A DNA stretch of 49,706 nucleotides from Novosphingobium panipatense (GTDB lineage: Bacteria; Pseudomonadota; Alphaproteobacteria; Sphingomonadales; Sphingomonadaceae). This document shows, piece after piece, positions 9,193-17,533 of this stretch. Position numbers and translations under genes: made by a program. Numbering within the stretch: position 1 is the first letter of the stretch; every line of letters starts with the position of its first letter. The notes under the pieces are model-generated. The model ran no database searches, was not told the origin of the DNA, and worked only from the letters and a program-made list of their open reading frames with translations. The DNA lies in contig NZ_MSQB01000033.1 in NCBI RefSeq assembly GCF_002149965.1, forward strand, positions 516-50,221, written 5' to 3'.

Positions 9193-10002
9193 CTAGTGCC
9201 AGTCGCTGGCGATCGCTGCTCGCTCCTGGGCTGCGTCGAGAGGCTCCCCTTGCATCATGTCCTGCGCCGCGGCCATCAGGTCGGCCTGCCCCGAACCGGC
9301 CTGCCTGTATTCGCCGGTCTGCCGCGCCGTGCCCGGCATGGTGCGTTCGAGCAGCCAGGTTGCGTTCTGACGGCAGGCAATGCCGGACGTAGCCGTTCCG
9401 GCAAAGACCCGGCAATAGTCGCCGCCTTGTCGCTTGAAGCTGGCGAGAATACGCGGTTCGTCCGTGTCGTTCGCAGAAGCGGACTGGCGATCCAGCGTTC
9501 GGGCGAGTGAGCCCGACGCGACCAAGCCCGCGCGGGTCTGCGTGACGGGACCTTCGCCGTGCAGGCGGGTGCCGAGCATCAGTCCGAGCACCAGCGATGC
9601 GGCAATCGCGAAAGCCATGCGGCGATCCGCGAAGACCGGGATGCGCGGGCCTTTCGCGGCACGCTTGCGGGCCTTTTCCGCTTCTTCGCGCCGGACGCGG
9701 GCCGCAGCCAGATCGACGACTTCGCCGGGTGCCGGACGGATACCTTCCGCGATCTTGTCCGTCATGTCGCGCTCGCTATCCTCGGCCGCGGCGCGGGCGA
9801 TCAGGTCGGTCAGGGGATCGGGCACGGGCTGCCGTGCGACCGGATCGAGGTGGCCGCGAAGCACAGTGCGCAATTTTCGCTCCGCCTCCAGTCGCCGGGC
9901 AAGCACGGGATCGGCGGCGACTGCCGCTTCCACGCGGGCCGCCTCTTCGGGAGAGAGTTCGCCGTCGGCCAGTGCCATGAGCTCTTCGGGGGTCACGCTC
10001 AT
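9193..10002 (-). CDS. Anti-sigma factor, single-pass membrane protein
   Basis: 269 residues. The N-terminal 50 residues (EELMALADGELSPEEAARVE, then DPVLARRLEAERKLR) look like an anti-sigma N-terminal helical bundle, without the His/Cys zinc motif. A charged segment (95-125) precedes one membrane helix (129-147, AFAIAASLVLGLMLGTRL). The C-terminal 120 residues face the periplasm and hold two cysteines (DYCRVFAG and GIACRQNAT). The start codon overlaps the sigma gene stop (ATGA), indicating translational coupling. By family logic it holds the sigma factor at the membrane until a surface signal releases it. The signal is unknown; the divergent secreted protease is a candidate partner. Confidence 0.8.
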   Translation of the reverse strand: MSVTPEELMALADGELSPEEAARVEAAVAADPVLARRLEAERKLRTVLRGHLDPVARQPVPDPLTDLIARAAAEDSERDMTDKIAEGIRPAPGEVVDLAAARVRREEAEKARKRAAKGPRIPVFADRRMAFAIAASLVLGLMLGTRLHGEGPVTQTRAGLVASGSLARTLDRQSASANDTDEPRILASFKRQGGDYCRVFAGTATSGIACRQNATWLLERTMPGTARQTGEYRQAGSGQADLMAAAQDMMQGEPLDAAQERAAIASDWH

Positions 10003-10490
10003 GCGGTTTCTCCAAGTTCCTTCAAGAGAGCCTCGCGTCCTCGGCCGAGGCGGGAGGTCAGGGTGCCTTGCGGAATCCCAATGATTTCGGCCGCTTCCCG
10101 GTAGGCGAAACCTTCGACCAGCACGAGCACCACAGCCTCCCGCTGCTCGGCGGGAAGACGTGCCAGCGCCCGATCGACATTGCCGATCTCGACACGGTTT
10201 TCCGCGTCACGATCGGCGGCTACGCCCACGTTCGCGCCTTCGTCCTCATGCACGAAAGTCCGCGCGCGGCGGCTGCGGGCTCTGGTTTCGTCGATCCATT
10301 GATTGCGCATGATCCGGTACACCCAGGCATCGAGCCGCGAGCCTTCCTGCCACTGGCCGCGCGCCGCCAGGGCTCGTTCCACGGTCGCCTGGCAAAGGTC
10401 GTCGGCGTCCGCCGCGTTCTGTGTCAGGCCGCGCGCGAAGCGCCGCAGGCGGGGCAACATTGCCGTCAGTTCGTTGCAGAAGCCGTGCAT
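9999..10490 (-). CDS. ECF-type RNA polymerase sigma factor
   Basis: 163 residues, standard for the ECF group. Region 2 covers about 10-75 (LPRLRRFARGLTQNAADADD, RLDAWVYRIMRNQWIDETRA) and region 4 about 105-155 (LPAEQREAVVLVLVEGFAYR, EIIGIPQGTLTSRLGRGREA). It ends inside the start codon of the anti-sigma gene. The chosen start is ATG 10490, giving MHGFCNELTAML; the ribosome site is weak. Another in-frame ATG at 10547 would extend it by 19 residues, but its AGG is too close and it would place the palindrome at 10516-10551 inside the coding region. The gene is divergent from a secreted protease, and autoregulation through the shared gap is likely. Confidence 0.9.
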   Translation of the reverse strand: MHGFCNELTAMLPRLRRFARGLTQNAADADDLCQATVERALAARGQWQEGSRLDAWVYRIMRNQWIDETRARSRRARTFVHEDEGANVGVAADRDAENRVEIGNVDRALARLPAEQREAVVLVLVEGFAYREAAEIIGIPQGTLTSRLGRGREALLKELGETA

Positions 10491-10515
10491 GCTCAATTCG
10501 AAATATCGTTTCCGA

Positions 10516-10551
10516 AAGGATGAAACGTCCCGATGGCATCGTTTCATCCTT
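10516..10551. promoter_or_regulatory. 12-bp perfect inverted repeat between sigma factor and protease genes
   Basis: Arms AAGGATGAAACG (10516-10527) and CGTTTCATCCTT (10540-10551) are exact inverse complements with a 12-nt spacer. A third related half, CGTTTCC, lies just left at 10507-10513, pairing with the left arm over a short loop. It sits upstream of both the sigma gene and the divergent protease gene. It could be a dimeric operator, paired promoter elements or an RNA hairpin; the absence of a T tract argues against a terminator. Confidence 0.6.
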
Positions 10552-10584
10552 GAGCGCCATCGATTTTTGATGTGGGAATGAGGA

Positions 10585-11859
10585 ATGGATCGCGGCAGGG
10601 CCGGAATATACGCGGGATTGGGCGGGTTGGCGCTGGTTCTGACTCTGGCGCTTTCGGCCGTGCCTGCCGGTGCCCAACTCGGACTGCCGGGCGGCCTCGA
10701 CCCGCTTGGCGCGGTCGATCGCACGCGTGCGGCGGTCACGGGGACGGTCGAGGATGTTGCCGACCGTTCGCTCTCGGGCGTGCCCACGATCGTCGGCAGC
10801 GCGCGACAACTGGCGCAGGACCGGATCGAGCGGCTGCGCGGTTTCGTTGCCGACCGGCGCGGCAGCGTGGATTGGGACGAGCGGCATGAGCCGGCACGCG
10901 CCGGGGAACTGCTGCTGCTCGATCCTGACGGGGACAGTATAGCGCTGGCGGCAAGCAGGGGTTTTGCGCTCATCGAGCAGGGCGAGATCGCCGAACTGGG
11001 CGTGGCCTATGCGCGCCTGGCGACGCCGCGGGGCGAACCGCTCGCCCGCGCCATTGCAGACTTGCGCCGTGCCCTGCCGGGGCGGGAGATCACGGCGGAC
11101 CAGCTGCACTTTCCGTCTGGAGCGGCTTCGGGCGATAGAGCTTCGGGTGCCGCTGCCGGGACCCTGCCGAGGGGAGGGACGGTGGGCGTGATCGACGGCG
11201 GTGTTGCCGGTTCGGATCGGCTGGCGGCGCAAGGTGCCTTTGCGGTCGGCGCGCCGAAAGCGAGCGACCATGCCTCGGCCATCGCTTCGCTGCTCAAGGG
11301 CGCGGGCACGGCGCGGATCTTCGCAGCGGATGTCTATGGCACCGATCCGGCAGGCGGCAGTGCCCTGGCGATCGCGCGGGCGCTGGGCTGGATGGCGGCG
11401 CAGCGGGTGCCGGTGGTTTCGATCAGTCTGGTCGGACCCGCAAACCCCCTGCTGGCCCGCTCGGTGGCGTCGGCGCGGACCAGGGGCATCGTGGTGGTTG
11501 CCGCGGTCGGCAATGATGGCGCGGCCTCTCCTCCGGCCTATCCGGCATCCTATCCCGGCGTCGTCGCGGTGACCGGCGTAGATGCAAGAGGGCGCGTGCT
11601 GATCGAGGCGGGCAAGGCCGCCCATCTCGACTATGCTGCGCCGGGCGCGGACATGACCGCACTGGTGCCGGGCAAAGGGCGCATCGGCCTGCGCGGAACT
11701 TCGTTCGCGGCCCCGCTCGCCGCGGCCAGGATCGCCGCGCGCACGGCGCCGGGCCGGGACACGGCGGCCGTCCTACGCGCCGCCGATGCCGAAGCGCTTT
11801 CGCCGTCGCGGCGAACCGGGCGCGGCGTGCTGTGCATGGTCTGCCGGACCGGCGGATAA
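10585..11859 (+). CDS. Secreted subtilisin-like serine peptidase (S8 family)
   Basis: 424 residues. A signal peptide (1-30, hydrophobic GGLALVLTLALSAVPAGAQ) is followed by a 160-residue propeptide-like region, then the S8 catalytic domain: D204 in GVIDGGVAG, H229 in SDHASAIAS, oxyanion N310 in AAVGNDGAA and S373 in RGTSFAAPLAAAR. All triad residues are present. It ends with two cysteines (GVLCMVCRTGG). The catalytic domain is compact and lacks much of the usual loop length. The gene is divergent from the ECF sigma gene across a 94-bp gap and is followed by a secreted low-complexity protein. It probably acts in the periplasm or outside the cell. AGGA directly abuts the ATG at 10585, so GGGA a few bases further up may be the functional site. 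Confidence 0.87.
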   Translation: MDRGRAGIYAGLGGLALVLTLALSAVPAGAQLGLPGGLDPLGAVDRTRAAVTGTVEDVADRSLSGVPTIVGSARQLAQDRIERLRGFVADRRGSVDWDERHEPARAGELLLLDPDGDSIALAASRGFALIEQGEIAELGVAYARLATPRGEPLARAIADLRRALPGREITADQLHFPSGAASGDRASGAAAGTLPRGGTVGVIDGGVAGSDRLAAQGAFAVGAPKASDHASAIASLLKGAGTARIFAADVYGTDPAGGSALAIARALGWMAAQRVPVVSISLVGPANPLLARSVASARTRGIVVVAAVGNDGAASPPAYPASYPGVVAVTGVDARGRVLIEAGKAAHLDYAAPGADMTALVPGKGRIGLRGTSFAAPLAAARIAARTAPGRDTAAVLRAADAEALSPSRRTGRGVLCMVCRTGG

Positions 11860-11991
11860 TCGCGGCTTCGACATCTTTTGGCCAGGCCCAGGGATGAAAC
11901 CGCAAGGGCCATCCGTTCCTCTCACAGACCCCCCGCAAAAGCGCCTCGGTGCGGCGGCGGGCAGGACGCGTAGAGGAAAGGAACCGGAACG

Positions 11992-12825
11992 ATGAAGAAC
12001 ATCACTCTGAACATGGCGCGGGGCAAGGCGAACCTGGGCGCGGGGCTGGCGGTTCTCGCCATCGCCATGGTGCCGGGGGCTGCGCAGGCCCAGCTTCTTG
12101 GCGGCGGCGGAGTAGGGGGCGCTCTGGGCGGCGCGCTGGGCGGTTCGTTCGGCGGCAGCATCGGCACCGTGGGCAGTTCGATCGAGGGCATGGGCAGCGG
12201 AGCCGGTGACATGAGCGTCACCCGCAGCGCCCGCTCTGCGTCGGCCTCGGGCCATGGCAGCGGACGTGCGAGCAAGAAAGTGACGACGCCTGCGGTATCG
12301 GCGCCCGACACTTCCCGCGCCCGCGATGCCGTTTCCAACGCGCGCAGTGCGGCGGGCGGCCTTGCCGGTGCGGGCGCGTCGAGCGTCTCGGGCGCGGCGT
12401 CGCAAGCCGGAACGTCGCAGGGCCTGCTTGGCTCCGTGGCCGGTGGCGCGGTAGCTTCGGGGGCCGCTTCGGGCGGTGCGGGCCATTCGGCTGGGGGGGC
12501 GGGTACGAATGGCGCCGCCTCTGGCAACAGCGCGGCGAACGGCAATCTGACTGCGCCCGCTCTGCCGAACGTTTCCGGCTCCGATGCTTCCGTCATTGCC
12601 GGAAGTGCGGCCTCGGGCCTTGCCGGAACGGCAGGGGCGGTCCGCGATACGGCCACGGACCGCGCATCGAGCGCCGCATCCAGCGCGGAAGGGCAAGGCT
12701 CCGGCAGCGGTTCGGGCACAATTACAGCCGGGCAGCATAGCGCTGCCGCTTCGGGTGCGGCCTCGGGCTCCGGCCCCGCAAGCGGCGGATCAGTCAGCCT
12801 GAACGCTTCCGCTAGCGGAAACTGA
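11992..12825 (+). CDS. Secreted Gly/Ala/Ser-rich low-complexity protein
   Basis: 277 residues. A clear signal peptide (about 1-33, ending GAAQAQ) is followed by a glycine-rich stretch (LLGGGGVGGALGG) and then a long Ala/Ser/Gly region with scattered short charged segments (RARDAVSNARSAAGG). There are no cysteines and no recognisable domain. The ribosome site GAGGAAAGGAA stands before ATG 11992. The gene lies 132 bp after the protease and is followed by a strong terminator, so the two may share a transcript. Function is unknown. Composition suggests a disordered secreted or cell-surface filler or matrix protein; the neighbouring protease might process it. Orthologues are hard to detect because of biased composition. 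Confidence 0.75.
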   Translation: MKNITLNMARGKANLGAGLAVLAIAMVPGAAQAQLLGGGGVGGALGGALGGSFGGSIGTVGSSIEGMGSGAGDMSVTRSARSASASGHGSGRASKKVTTPAVSAPDTSRARDAVSNARSAAGGLAGAGASSVSGAASQAGTSQGLLGSVAGGAVASGAASGGAGHSAGGAGTNGAASGNSAANGNLTAPALPNVSGSDASVIAGSAASGLAGTAGAVRDTATDRASSAASSAEGQGSGSGSGTITAGQHSAAASGAASGSGPASGGSVSLNASASGN

Positions 12826-12860
12826 GGCACACAAGTCTACCTACGCAAAGGAAACGGATC

Positions 12861-12896
12861 CTGCGGAAGCCCTTGTCGGCTTCCGCAGGCTTTTTT
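12861..12896 (+). terminator. Strong Rho-independent terminator
   Basis: An 11-bp perfect stem, CTGCGGAAGCC (12861-12871) with GGCTTCCGCAG (12878-12888), closes a 6-nt loop and is followed by GC and six T (12891-12896). It ends the transcript of the low-complexity protein and separates it from the ene-reductase gene. Confidence 0.93.
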
Positions 12897-13027
12897 CGGC
12901 CTGGCACTGTCACCGGGATGTCGCTCGATAGTTTCCTTCAGGGAAACGAAGCGGGCCAATGACGCCGTATTGTTGCGATAGTCGTCAGGACTAAATTGAT
13001 CCCATCTCCCATCAGCAGGTAGGAACA

Positions 13028-14131
13028 ATGACTGACCTTTTCGCCCCGTTCCGTTTCGCCGGACACGAACTGCGCAATCGCTTCGTGATGGCCCCCATGA
13101 CCCGCGCGCGGCGCCCGGACTATGTGCCGGATGCGGAAACCGCGCTCTACTACCGCCAGCGCGCTTCGGCCGGACTGATCGTGTCGGAAGGCACGCCGGT
13201 ATCACCCGAAGGGCAGGGCTACATTCACGTTCCGGGTATCTGGTCGGACGAGCAGGTCGAGGGCTGGCGTCTCGTTACCGACGCCATCCACGAGCAGGGC
13301 GGCGCGATCTTCGCCCAGCTCTGGCACGTTGGCCGCATGTCGCACAGATCGTTGCAGCCTGACGGCGGCGCGCCGGTCAGTTCGACCACTCGGCCCGCCC
13401 GCGATCCGAAAAGCATGGCCTATGTCCTGGGCGAGGACGGCGTGCCCGGATTTGCCGAACCAAGCGTACCGCGCGCCCTGGCGACCGAGGAAGTCTCGCG
13501 CGTGGTCGCGGATTTCGCGAAGGCCGGCCGCAATGCGCAGAGCGCGGGTTTCGACGGTATTGAGGTGCATGCCGCCAACGGCTATCTCTTCGAGCAATTC
13601 CTGAACCCGGTGCTGAACGAGCGCACCGATCGTTATGGCGGATCGATCGAAAACCGCGTCCGCCTCGTACTGGAAACGGTGGATGCGCTGATCGGCGTGC
13701 TCGGCAAGGATCGTGTCGGCATTCGGCTGGCGCCGTTCAATCGTCAGTTCGACATGCCGGTCTACGACGATGGCGGTGAAACCTACCTTCATCTTGCGCG
13801 CGAGCTGGACAAGCGGGAAATCGCCTATGTCCACCTCAACGACAATTGGGCGGCGGGCCATTCGGTCATCGACGAGGCCTTCCTGCGCGAATTCCGCAAG
13901 GCCTATCGCGGTACGCTGATCCTGGCCGGAGCCATGACGCTCGATCGTGCCCGGCATCTGGTGGAGGAGAGCCTGATCGATCTTCCCGCTTTCGGCCAGC
14001 CGTTCATTTCGAACCCCGATCTCGTGGAGCGCCTGCGCCAGGGCGCCGCTTTGGCGCAGCCCGATCGCGCCACTTATTATGGCGGCGGTTCCGAGGGATA
14101 TACCGATTACCCGTCGCTTGAAATCGCCTGA
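13028..14131 (+). CDS. Old Yellow Enzyme family ene-reductase (NemA-like alkene reductase)
   Basis: 367 residues, full length for the family. It is an FMN-binding TIM barrel with the motifs APMTRARRPDYVPDAETALY, GLIVSEGTPVSPEGQGY, QLWHVGRMSH, DGIEVHAANGYLFEQFLNP, then ERTDRYGGSIENR and a C-terminal phosphate-binding segment (FGQPFISNPDLVERL). The sequence HAAN in place of the HxxH of some members marks the His/Asn substrate pair of the classical OYE group. These enzymes use NADPH to reduce activated C=C bonds, nitro-esters and quinones. GGTAGGAACA precedes ATG 13028. The gene is convergent with a LysR regulator, stops 5 bp apart. Confidence 0.93.
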   Translation: MTDLFAPFRFAGHELRNRFVMAPMTRARRPDYVPDAETALYYRQRASAGLIVSEGTPVSPEGQGYIHVPGIWSDEQVEGWRLVTDAIHEQGGAIFAQLWHVGRMSHRSLQPDGGAPVSSTTRPARDPKSMAYVLGEDGVPGFAEPSVPRALATEEVSRVVADFAKAGRNAQSAGFDGIEVHAANGYLFEQFLNPVLNERTDRYGGSIENRVRLVLETVDALIGVLGKDRVGIRLAPFNRQFDMPVYDDGGETYLHLARELDKREIAYVHLNDNWAAGHSVIDEAFLREFRKAYRGTLILAGAMTLDRARHLVEESLIDLPAFGQPFISNPDLVERLRQGAALAQPDRATYYGGGSEGYTDYPSLEIA

Positions 14132-14136
14132 CCTGG

Positions 14137-15039
14137 TCAGCTGAAATGACCCGCGCGCGCCTGCTCGACCAGACGGTCGAGCAGGAAGCGCAGGCGGGGG
14201 CTGGCGTCGCGAACGCCGGGCCAGACGGCCTGGACCGGAACGTCGCTGCCGCGAAAATCCTCCAGCACGGCGACCAGCGTCCCGGATGCGAGCTGGTCGC
14301 GCACGAGCGGACCCGGCATCTGGCACAGGCCCAGACCGGCTTCGGCCATGGCGATAATCGCCGCGCCGTCCTCCACTTCGTGGGTTGGAGGCGGGCTCAG
14401 TAATCTCTCCTCGCCGTCGCTGCGCACGGCCCAGCGCTGCGGCGTTCCACGGCGCAGCCCGACGATGCAATCGTGATGCTCCAGCGCTTCCAGCGAAGCC
14501 GGCGTGCCGCGCAGCGCCAGATAATCGGGGGAGGCGCAGATATGCCGGGGCAGTTCCACGAGCGTACGCGTCATAAGACCGGCGCCTTTGCGGGTCTGGC
14601 CGAAGCGGATGACCAGATCGACGCCCTCCTCGATGGGATCGATGATCCGGTCGGTAAAGCTTAGGGTGAGCTGAAGGCCGGGGTGCGCGCGGCACAGGCG
14701 CGCGAGCAGCGGTACGATGACCTGCCGCCCGAAAGCATAAGGCATGTCGATACGCAGCCTGCCGCTGGGGCATCCTTCCTCACTGCCGAGGATCGCTTCG
14801 GCATCACGGAGGATATCGAGTGCTGCGGTACAACTGGCGAGATAGCTTTCCCCGGCGGCCGTCAGCGAAAGCCGCCGGGTCGATCGGTGAAAGAGCTTCT
14901 CGCCAAGCCGTGCCTCCAGCCTGGTGATCGACTTGCTGACCGCCGACTTCGTCAGGCCCAGCTGCTCCGCCGCGGAAGTGAAGCCGCCTGTCCGCGCGAC
15001 TTCGACGAACACGGAAATGCCGGTTAGATGCTCTGCCAT
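14137..15039 (-). CDS. LysR family transcriptional regulator
   Basis: 300 residues. A winged helix at residues 1-60 (FVEVARTGGFTSAAEQLGLT, SAVSKSITRLEARLG) is followed by a periplasmic-binding-like effector domain with the segment LTLSFTDRIIDPIEEGVDLV typical of the CrgA/aaeR-like group. Start ATG 15039 gives the canonical MAEHLTGISVF; the frame is open 26 codons further up without support. It is divergent from msrP with a 123-bp gap, and convergent with the ene-reductase gene, so it may control either one. The effector is unknown. Confidence 0.9.
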   Translation of the reverse strand: MAEHLTGISVFVEVARTGGFTSAAEQLGLTKSAVSKSITRLEARLGEKLFHRSTRRLSLTAAGESYLASCTAALDILRDAEAILGSEEGCPSGRLRIDMPYAFGRQVIVPLLARLCRAHPGLQLTLSFTDRIIDPIEEGVDLVIRFGQTRKGAGLMTRTLVELPRHICASPDYLALRGTPASLEALEHHDCIVGLRRGTPQRWAVRSDGEERLLSPPPTHEVEDGAAIIAMAEAGLGLCQMPGPLVRDQLASGTLVAVLEDFRGSDVPVQAVWPGVRDASPRLRFLLDRLVEQARAGHFS

Positions 15040-15162
15040 GCATACCGCATCATGGGTCCGGGCCGGACGGTCAAGCCCCGCCTGCCGCATGGCAGGCTCG
15101 ACATGATCATCTGGCATTCATGGACGGGGCGTAGGCTGGGCTCTTCCAGCGAAGGAATCGCC

Positions 15163-16092
15163 ATGCTGATCCGCAACGCGCCCGACCTCAGGGAGTGCGA
15201 CGTCACCGACCACGGCCTTTATCTCAAGCGGCGCGCGTTCATTGCCGGGGCTGCTGGCCTTGGTCTGGCGGCCTGCGGGGGAGCGGCTCCTGCCTCGGCT
15301 GCGCCGCTGAAGTACCGCCCGAACCGCATGGCGATCGACGAGAGCCGGACGCCGCTGGCCGACGTTACCGGTTACAACAACTTCTACGAATTCGGCACCG
15401 GCAAGGAAGATCCGGCGGCTTATGCGAAGATGATGCGCTCCCGGCCCTGGACGATCACGGTAGACGGCCTGTGCGAGCGGCCGGGCAGCGTCGATATCGA
15501 CGAACTCATCCGCCGCTTCCCGCTGGAAGAGCGCATCTATCGCATGCGCTGCGTGGAGGCATGGTCCATGGTGATACCCTGGGTCGGTTTCCCGCTCGCG
15601 GCTCTCATCAAGTCGGTCGGCCCCAAGAGCAACGCGAAGTACGTCGCCTTCGAGACGCTGCACGATCCGCGCCAGATGCCCGGGCAGCGGAGCGCGGTGA
15701 TCCGGTGGCCCTATCGCGAAGGACTGCGGCTGGACGAGGCGATGAACCCGCTGGTACTGCTGGCAGTGGGGCTTTACGGCCAGACCCTGCCCAACCAGAA
15801 CGGCGCGCCGATCCGGCTGGTGGTGCCGTGGAAGTACGGGTTCAAGGGCATCAAGTCGATCGTCCGCATCCGCCTGACCGACCGGCGCCCGCAGACCAGC
15901 TGGCAGATGCTGGCCCCCGGCGAATACGGCTTCTACGGCAATGTGAACCCGGATGTGGACCACCCGCGCTGGTCGCAGGCCAAAGAGCGACGCATCGGCG
16001 AATTCTTCCGCCGCAAGACCCTGCCCTTCAACGGCTATGGCGATCAGGTGGCGCACCTCTATCGCGGGCTGGACCCGCGCAAGCTCTATTGA
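15163..16092 (+). CDS. msrP: Protein-methionine-sulfoxide reductase catalytic subunit MsrP
   Basis: 309 residues. The N-terminus has a twin-arginine signal (LKRRAFIAGAAGLGLAACGG, residues 22-41), followed by the sulfite-oxidase-like molybdopterin domain. The molybdenum-ligating cysteine is C130 in YRMRCVEAWSMVIPWVG. FETLHDPRQMPGQ, LYGQTLPNQNGAPIRLVVPW, KYGFKGIKSIVRI and the C-terminal NPDVDHPRWSQA all match YedY/MsrP. It repairs oxidised methionines of periplasmic proteins using electrons passed from quinones by MsrQ. GAAGGAA lies before ATG 15163. The stop codon overlaps the msrQ start by one base (TGATG), so the two subunits are coupled. Confidence 0.96.
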   Translation: MLIRNAPDLRECDVTDHGLYLKRRAFIAGAAGLGLAACGGAAPASAAPLKYRPNRMAIDESRTPLADVTGYNNFYEFGTGKEDPAAYAKMMRSRPWTITVDGLCERPGSVDIDELIRRFPLEERIYRMRCVEAWSMVIPWVGFPLAALIKSVGPKSNAKYVAFETLHDPRQMPGQRSAVIRWPYREGLRLDEAMNPLVLLAVGLYGQTLPNQNGAPIRLVVPWKYGFKGIKSIVRIRLTDRRPQTSWQMLAPGEYGFYGNVNPDVDHPRWSQAKERRIGEFFRRKTLPFNGYGDQVAHLYRGLDPRKLY

Positions 16093-16700
16093 TGCCTTCG
16101 CGCGCCCATGCCCTGAAACTGGAATCGGCGCTGGTTTGGCTGGCCTGCGCCGCGCCCTTGATCCTGCTTCTCTACTGGGGTTTCACCGCCCGTCTGACCG
16201 CCAATCCGGTGGAGTTCGTGCTGCGCGACCTGGGGCTGTGGGGGCTGCGGTTCCTGTGCCTGACGCTGGCCGTCACCCTGCTGGCGAAATACGCGAACAT
16301 GCCAAGGCTGATGCGCTATCGGCGGCGGATCGGGCTATGGGCTTTCGCTTATGTTGCGCTGCATCTGACGGTCTATCTCGGCGCCGCGCATGAGTTCGAT
16401 TGGGCGGAAATCGGCGCGGATATCGCCAAGCGGCCCTATATCACCATCGGAATGGCCGCTTTCGCGCTGCTGGTGCCGCTGGCGGTGACGTCCACCCATG
16501 CGGTGCGGCGCAAGATGAAGCCGCGTTCCTGGCGGCGGCTGCACCGGCTGGTCTATCTGATCGCGGTGATGGGCGCGGTGCATTACTTCCTGCTGGTGAA
16601 GGCCGATACCCGCAGCCCGATCCTCTACGGCGCGATCGTGGCGGTCCTGCTGGCCGCGCGGCTGCTGCCTGCGGCCCGCCGCCGCATGGGTCTAGCCTGA
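16092..16700 (+). CDS. msrQ: Heme-binding membrane subunit MsrQ
   Basis: 202 residues with about six membrane helices (LVWLACAAPLILLLYWGF, LWGLRFLCLTLAVTLLAKY, WAFAYVALHLTVYLGAAHEF and more). Conserved histidines in YVALHL, RLHRLVYL and AVHYFL are the likely heme ligands of this ferric-reductase-like family. MsrQ takes electrons from the quinone pool or flavin reductase and delivers them to MsrP across the inner membrane. Length is normal. It starts inside the msrP stop codon. Its TGA directly abuts the TGA of the convergent GST gene, forming the palindrome TGATCA at 16698-16703. Confidence 0.95.
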   Translation: MPSRAHALKLESALVWLACAAPLILLLYWGFTARLTANPVEFVLRDLGLWGLRFLCLTLAVTLLAKYANMPRLMRYRRRIGLWAFAYVALHLTVYLGAAHEFDWAEIGADIAKRPYITIGMAAFALLVPLAVTSTHAVRRKMKPRSWRRLHRLVYLIAVMGAVHYFLLVKADTRSPILYGAIVAVLLAARLLPAARRRMGLA

Positions 16701-17339
16701 TCACGCAAAACGGTACGGTCCACCCTGTTCCAGAGCGGCCTGGTAGGCAGGCCGTGCCTGTATGGTGTCCAGCCAGATATTCGTGATCGGCTTTCCGACG
16801 GACAGGAAACCGCGATCCCTGGCCGCTTCGAGCGGAAAGCTCATCATGATGTCGGCCGCCGTGAAAGTGTCGCCCGCGAACCAGGGGCGGGCGCCCAATT
16901 CGCGCTCCACGAAGTCCAGATGGACGTCGATCATCGGCTGAAGCCGCTTCTGCGCCGTCTTGCCCACCATCGGGATCCGTCCCAGGACCAGATTGATCAG
17001 CAGCGGCGGCATCAGCGAGCCTTCGGCGTAGTGCAGGAACTGGCGGTAACGCATCGCCGCATCGTCACCGTAAGGTTTGCCGAGCCGCCCATCCGCCTTG
17101 TCGACGAGATGCTCGACGATGGCGCCGGTTTCCACGAGGATGCGGCTCGCGCCCGAAGGATCGCGATCGACCAGCACCGGCGACTTGCCCAAAGGATGCA
17201 CCGAGCGCAGTTCGGGCGGCGCGAGCATGGTCTTCGGATCCCGCTCATAGCGCTTGACGGTATAGGGCAGGCCAAGCTCCTCAAGCAGCCACAGCACGCG
17301 CTGCGACCGGGAGTTTTCCAGATGGTGGACGGTGATCAT
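16701..17339 (-). CDS. Glutathione S-transferase
   Basis: 212 residues with both GST domains. The thioredoxin-like N-terminal domain (1-80) starts MITVHHLENSRSQRVLWLLE and contains HPLGKSPVLVD with the cis-proline and then LVETGAIVEHLVD, the glutathione-binding ES/ET position. The C-terminal helical domain has RPWFAGDTFTAADIMMSFPL, the N-capping and hydrophobic staple motif. Family role: conjugation or reduction reactions with glutathione in the cytosol; the substrate is not predictable. Start ATG 17339 is preceded by GGAACCC about 9 bases upstream; a further in-frame ATG at 17366 is possible. It is convergent with msrQ with no spacer. Confidence 0.92.
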   Translation of the reverse strand: MITVHHLENSRSQRVLWLLEELGLPYTVKRYERDPKTMLAPPELRSVHPLGKSPVLVDRDPSGASRILVETGAIVEHLVDKADGRLGKPYGDDAAMRYRQFLHYAEGSLMPPLLINLVLGRIPMVGKTAQKRLQPMIDVHLDFVERELGARPWFAGDTFTAADIMMSFPLEAARDRGFLSVGKPITNIWLDTIQARPAYQAALEQGGPYRFA

Positions 17340-17507
17340 CGCCGTTGGGTTCCATTGCAGGGACATAACCGGAGCAACGGTCCGCCGCGCGCTTGGTTGC
17401 CCCGGTGCGATTCGGTGCCCACTGGCGGACCAAAGCGGGGGCATTGCATTTCGCTTCATGCGAATTGCATTCCGGCTTTCACTACCCGGGCTCTTGGAGC
17501 CCGTTTG

Positions 17508-17531
17508 AAAAATGCCCGAGCGGGCATTTTT
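17508..17531. terminator. Symmetrical A/T-flanked hairpin, bidirectional terminator-like
   Basis: AAAAATGCCCG (17508-17518) and CGGGCATTTTT (17521-17531) are perfect inverse complements around a 2-nt centre, so the fold has a U run on either strand. Just left, CGGGCTC (17487-17493) pairs with GAGCCCG (17497-17503). Neither faces the end of a nearby gene: both neighbouring genes start outward from here. They are therefore more likely part of a repeat element than an ordinary gene terminator. Confidence 0.6.
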
Positions 17532-17533
17532 GT

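Noticed and set aside
15195..16090. Open frame ahead of msrQ, apparently extending it to 501 residues
   Set aside because: The upstream part is msrP DNA in another frame; the true start of msrQ overlaps the msrP stop.
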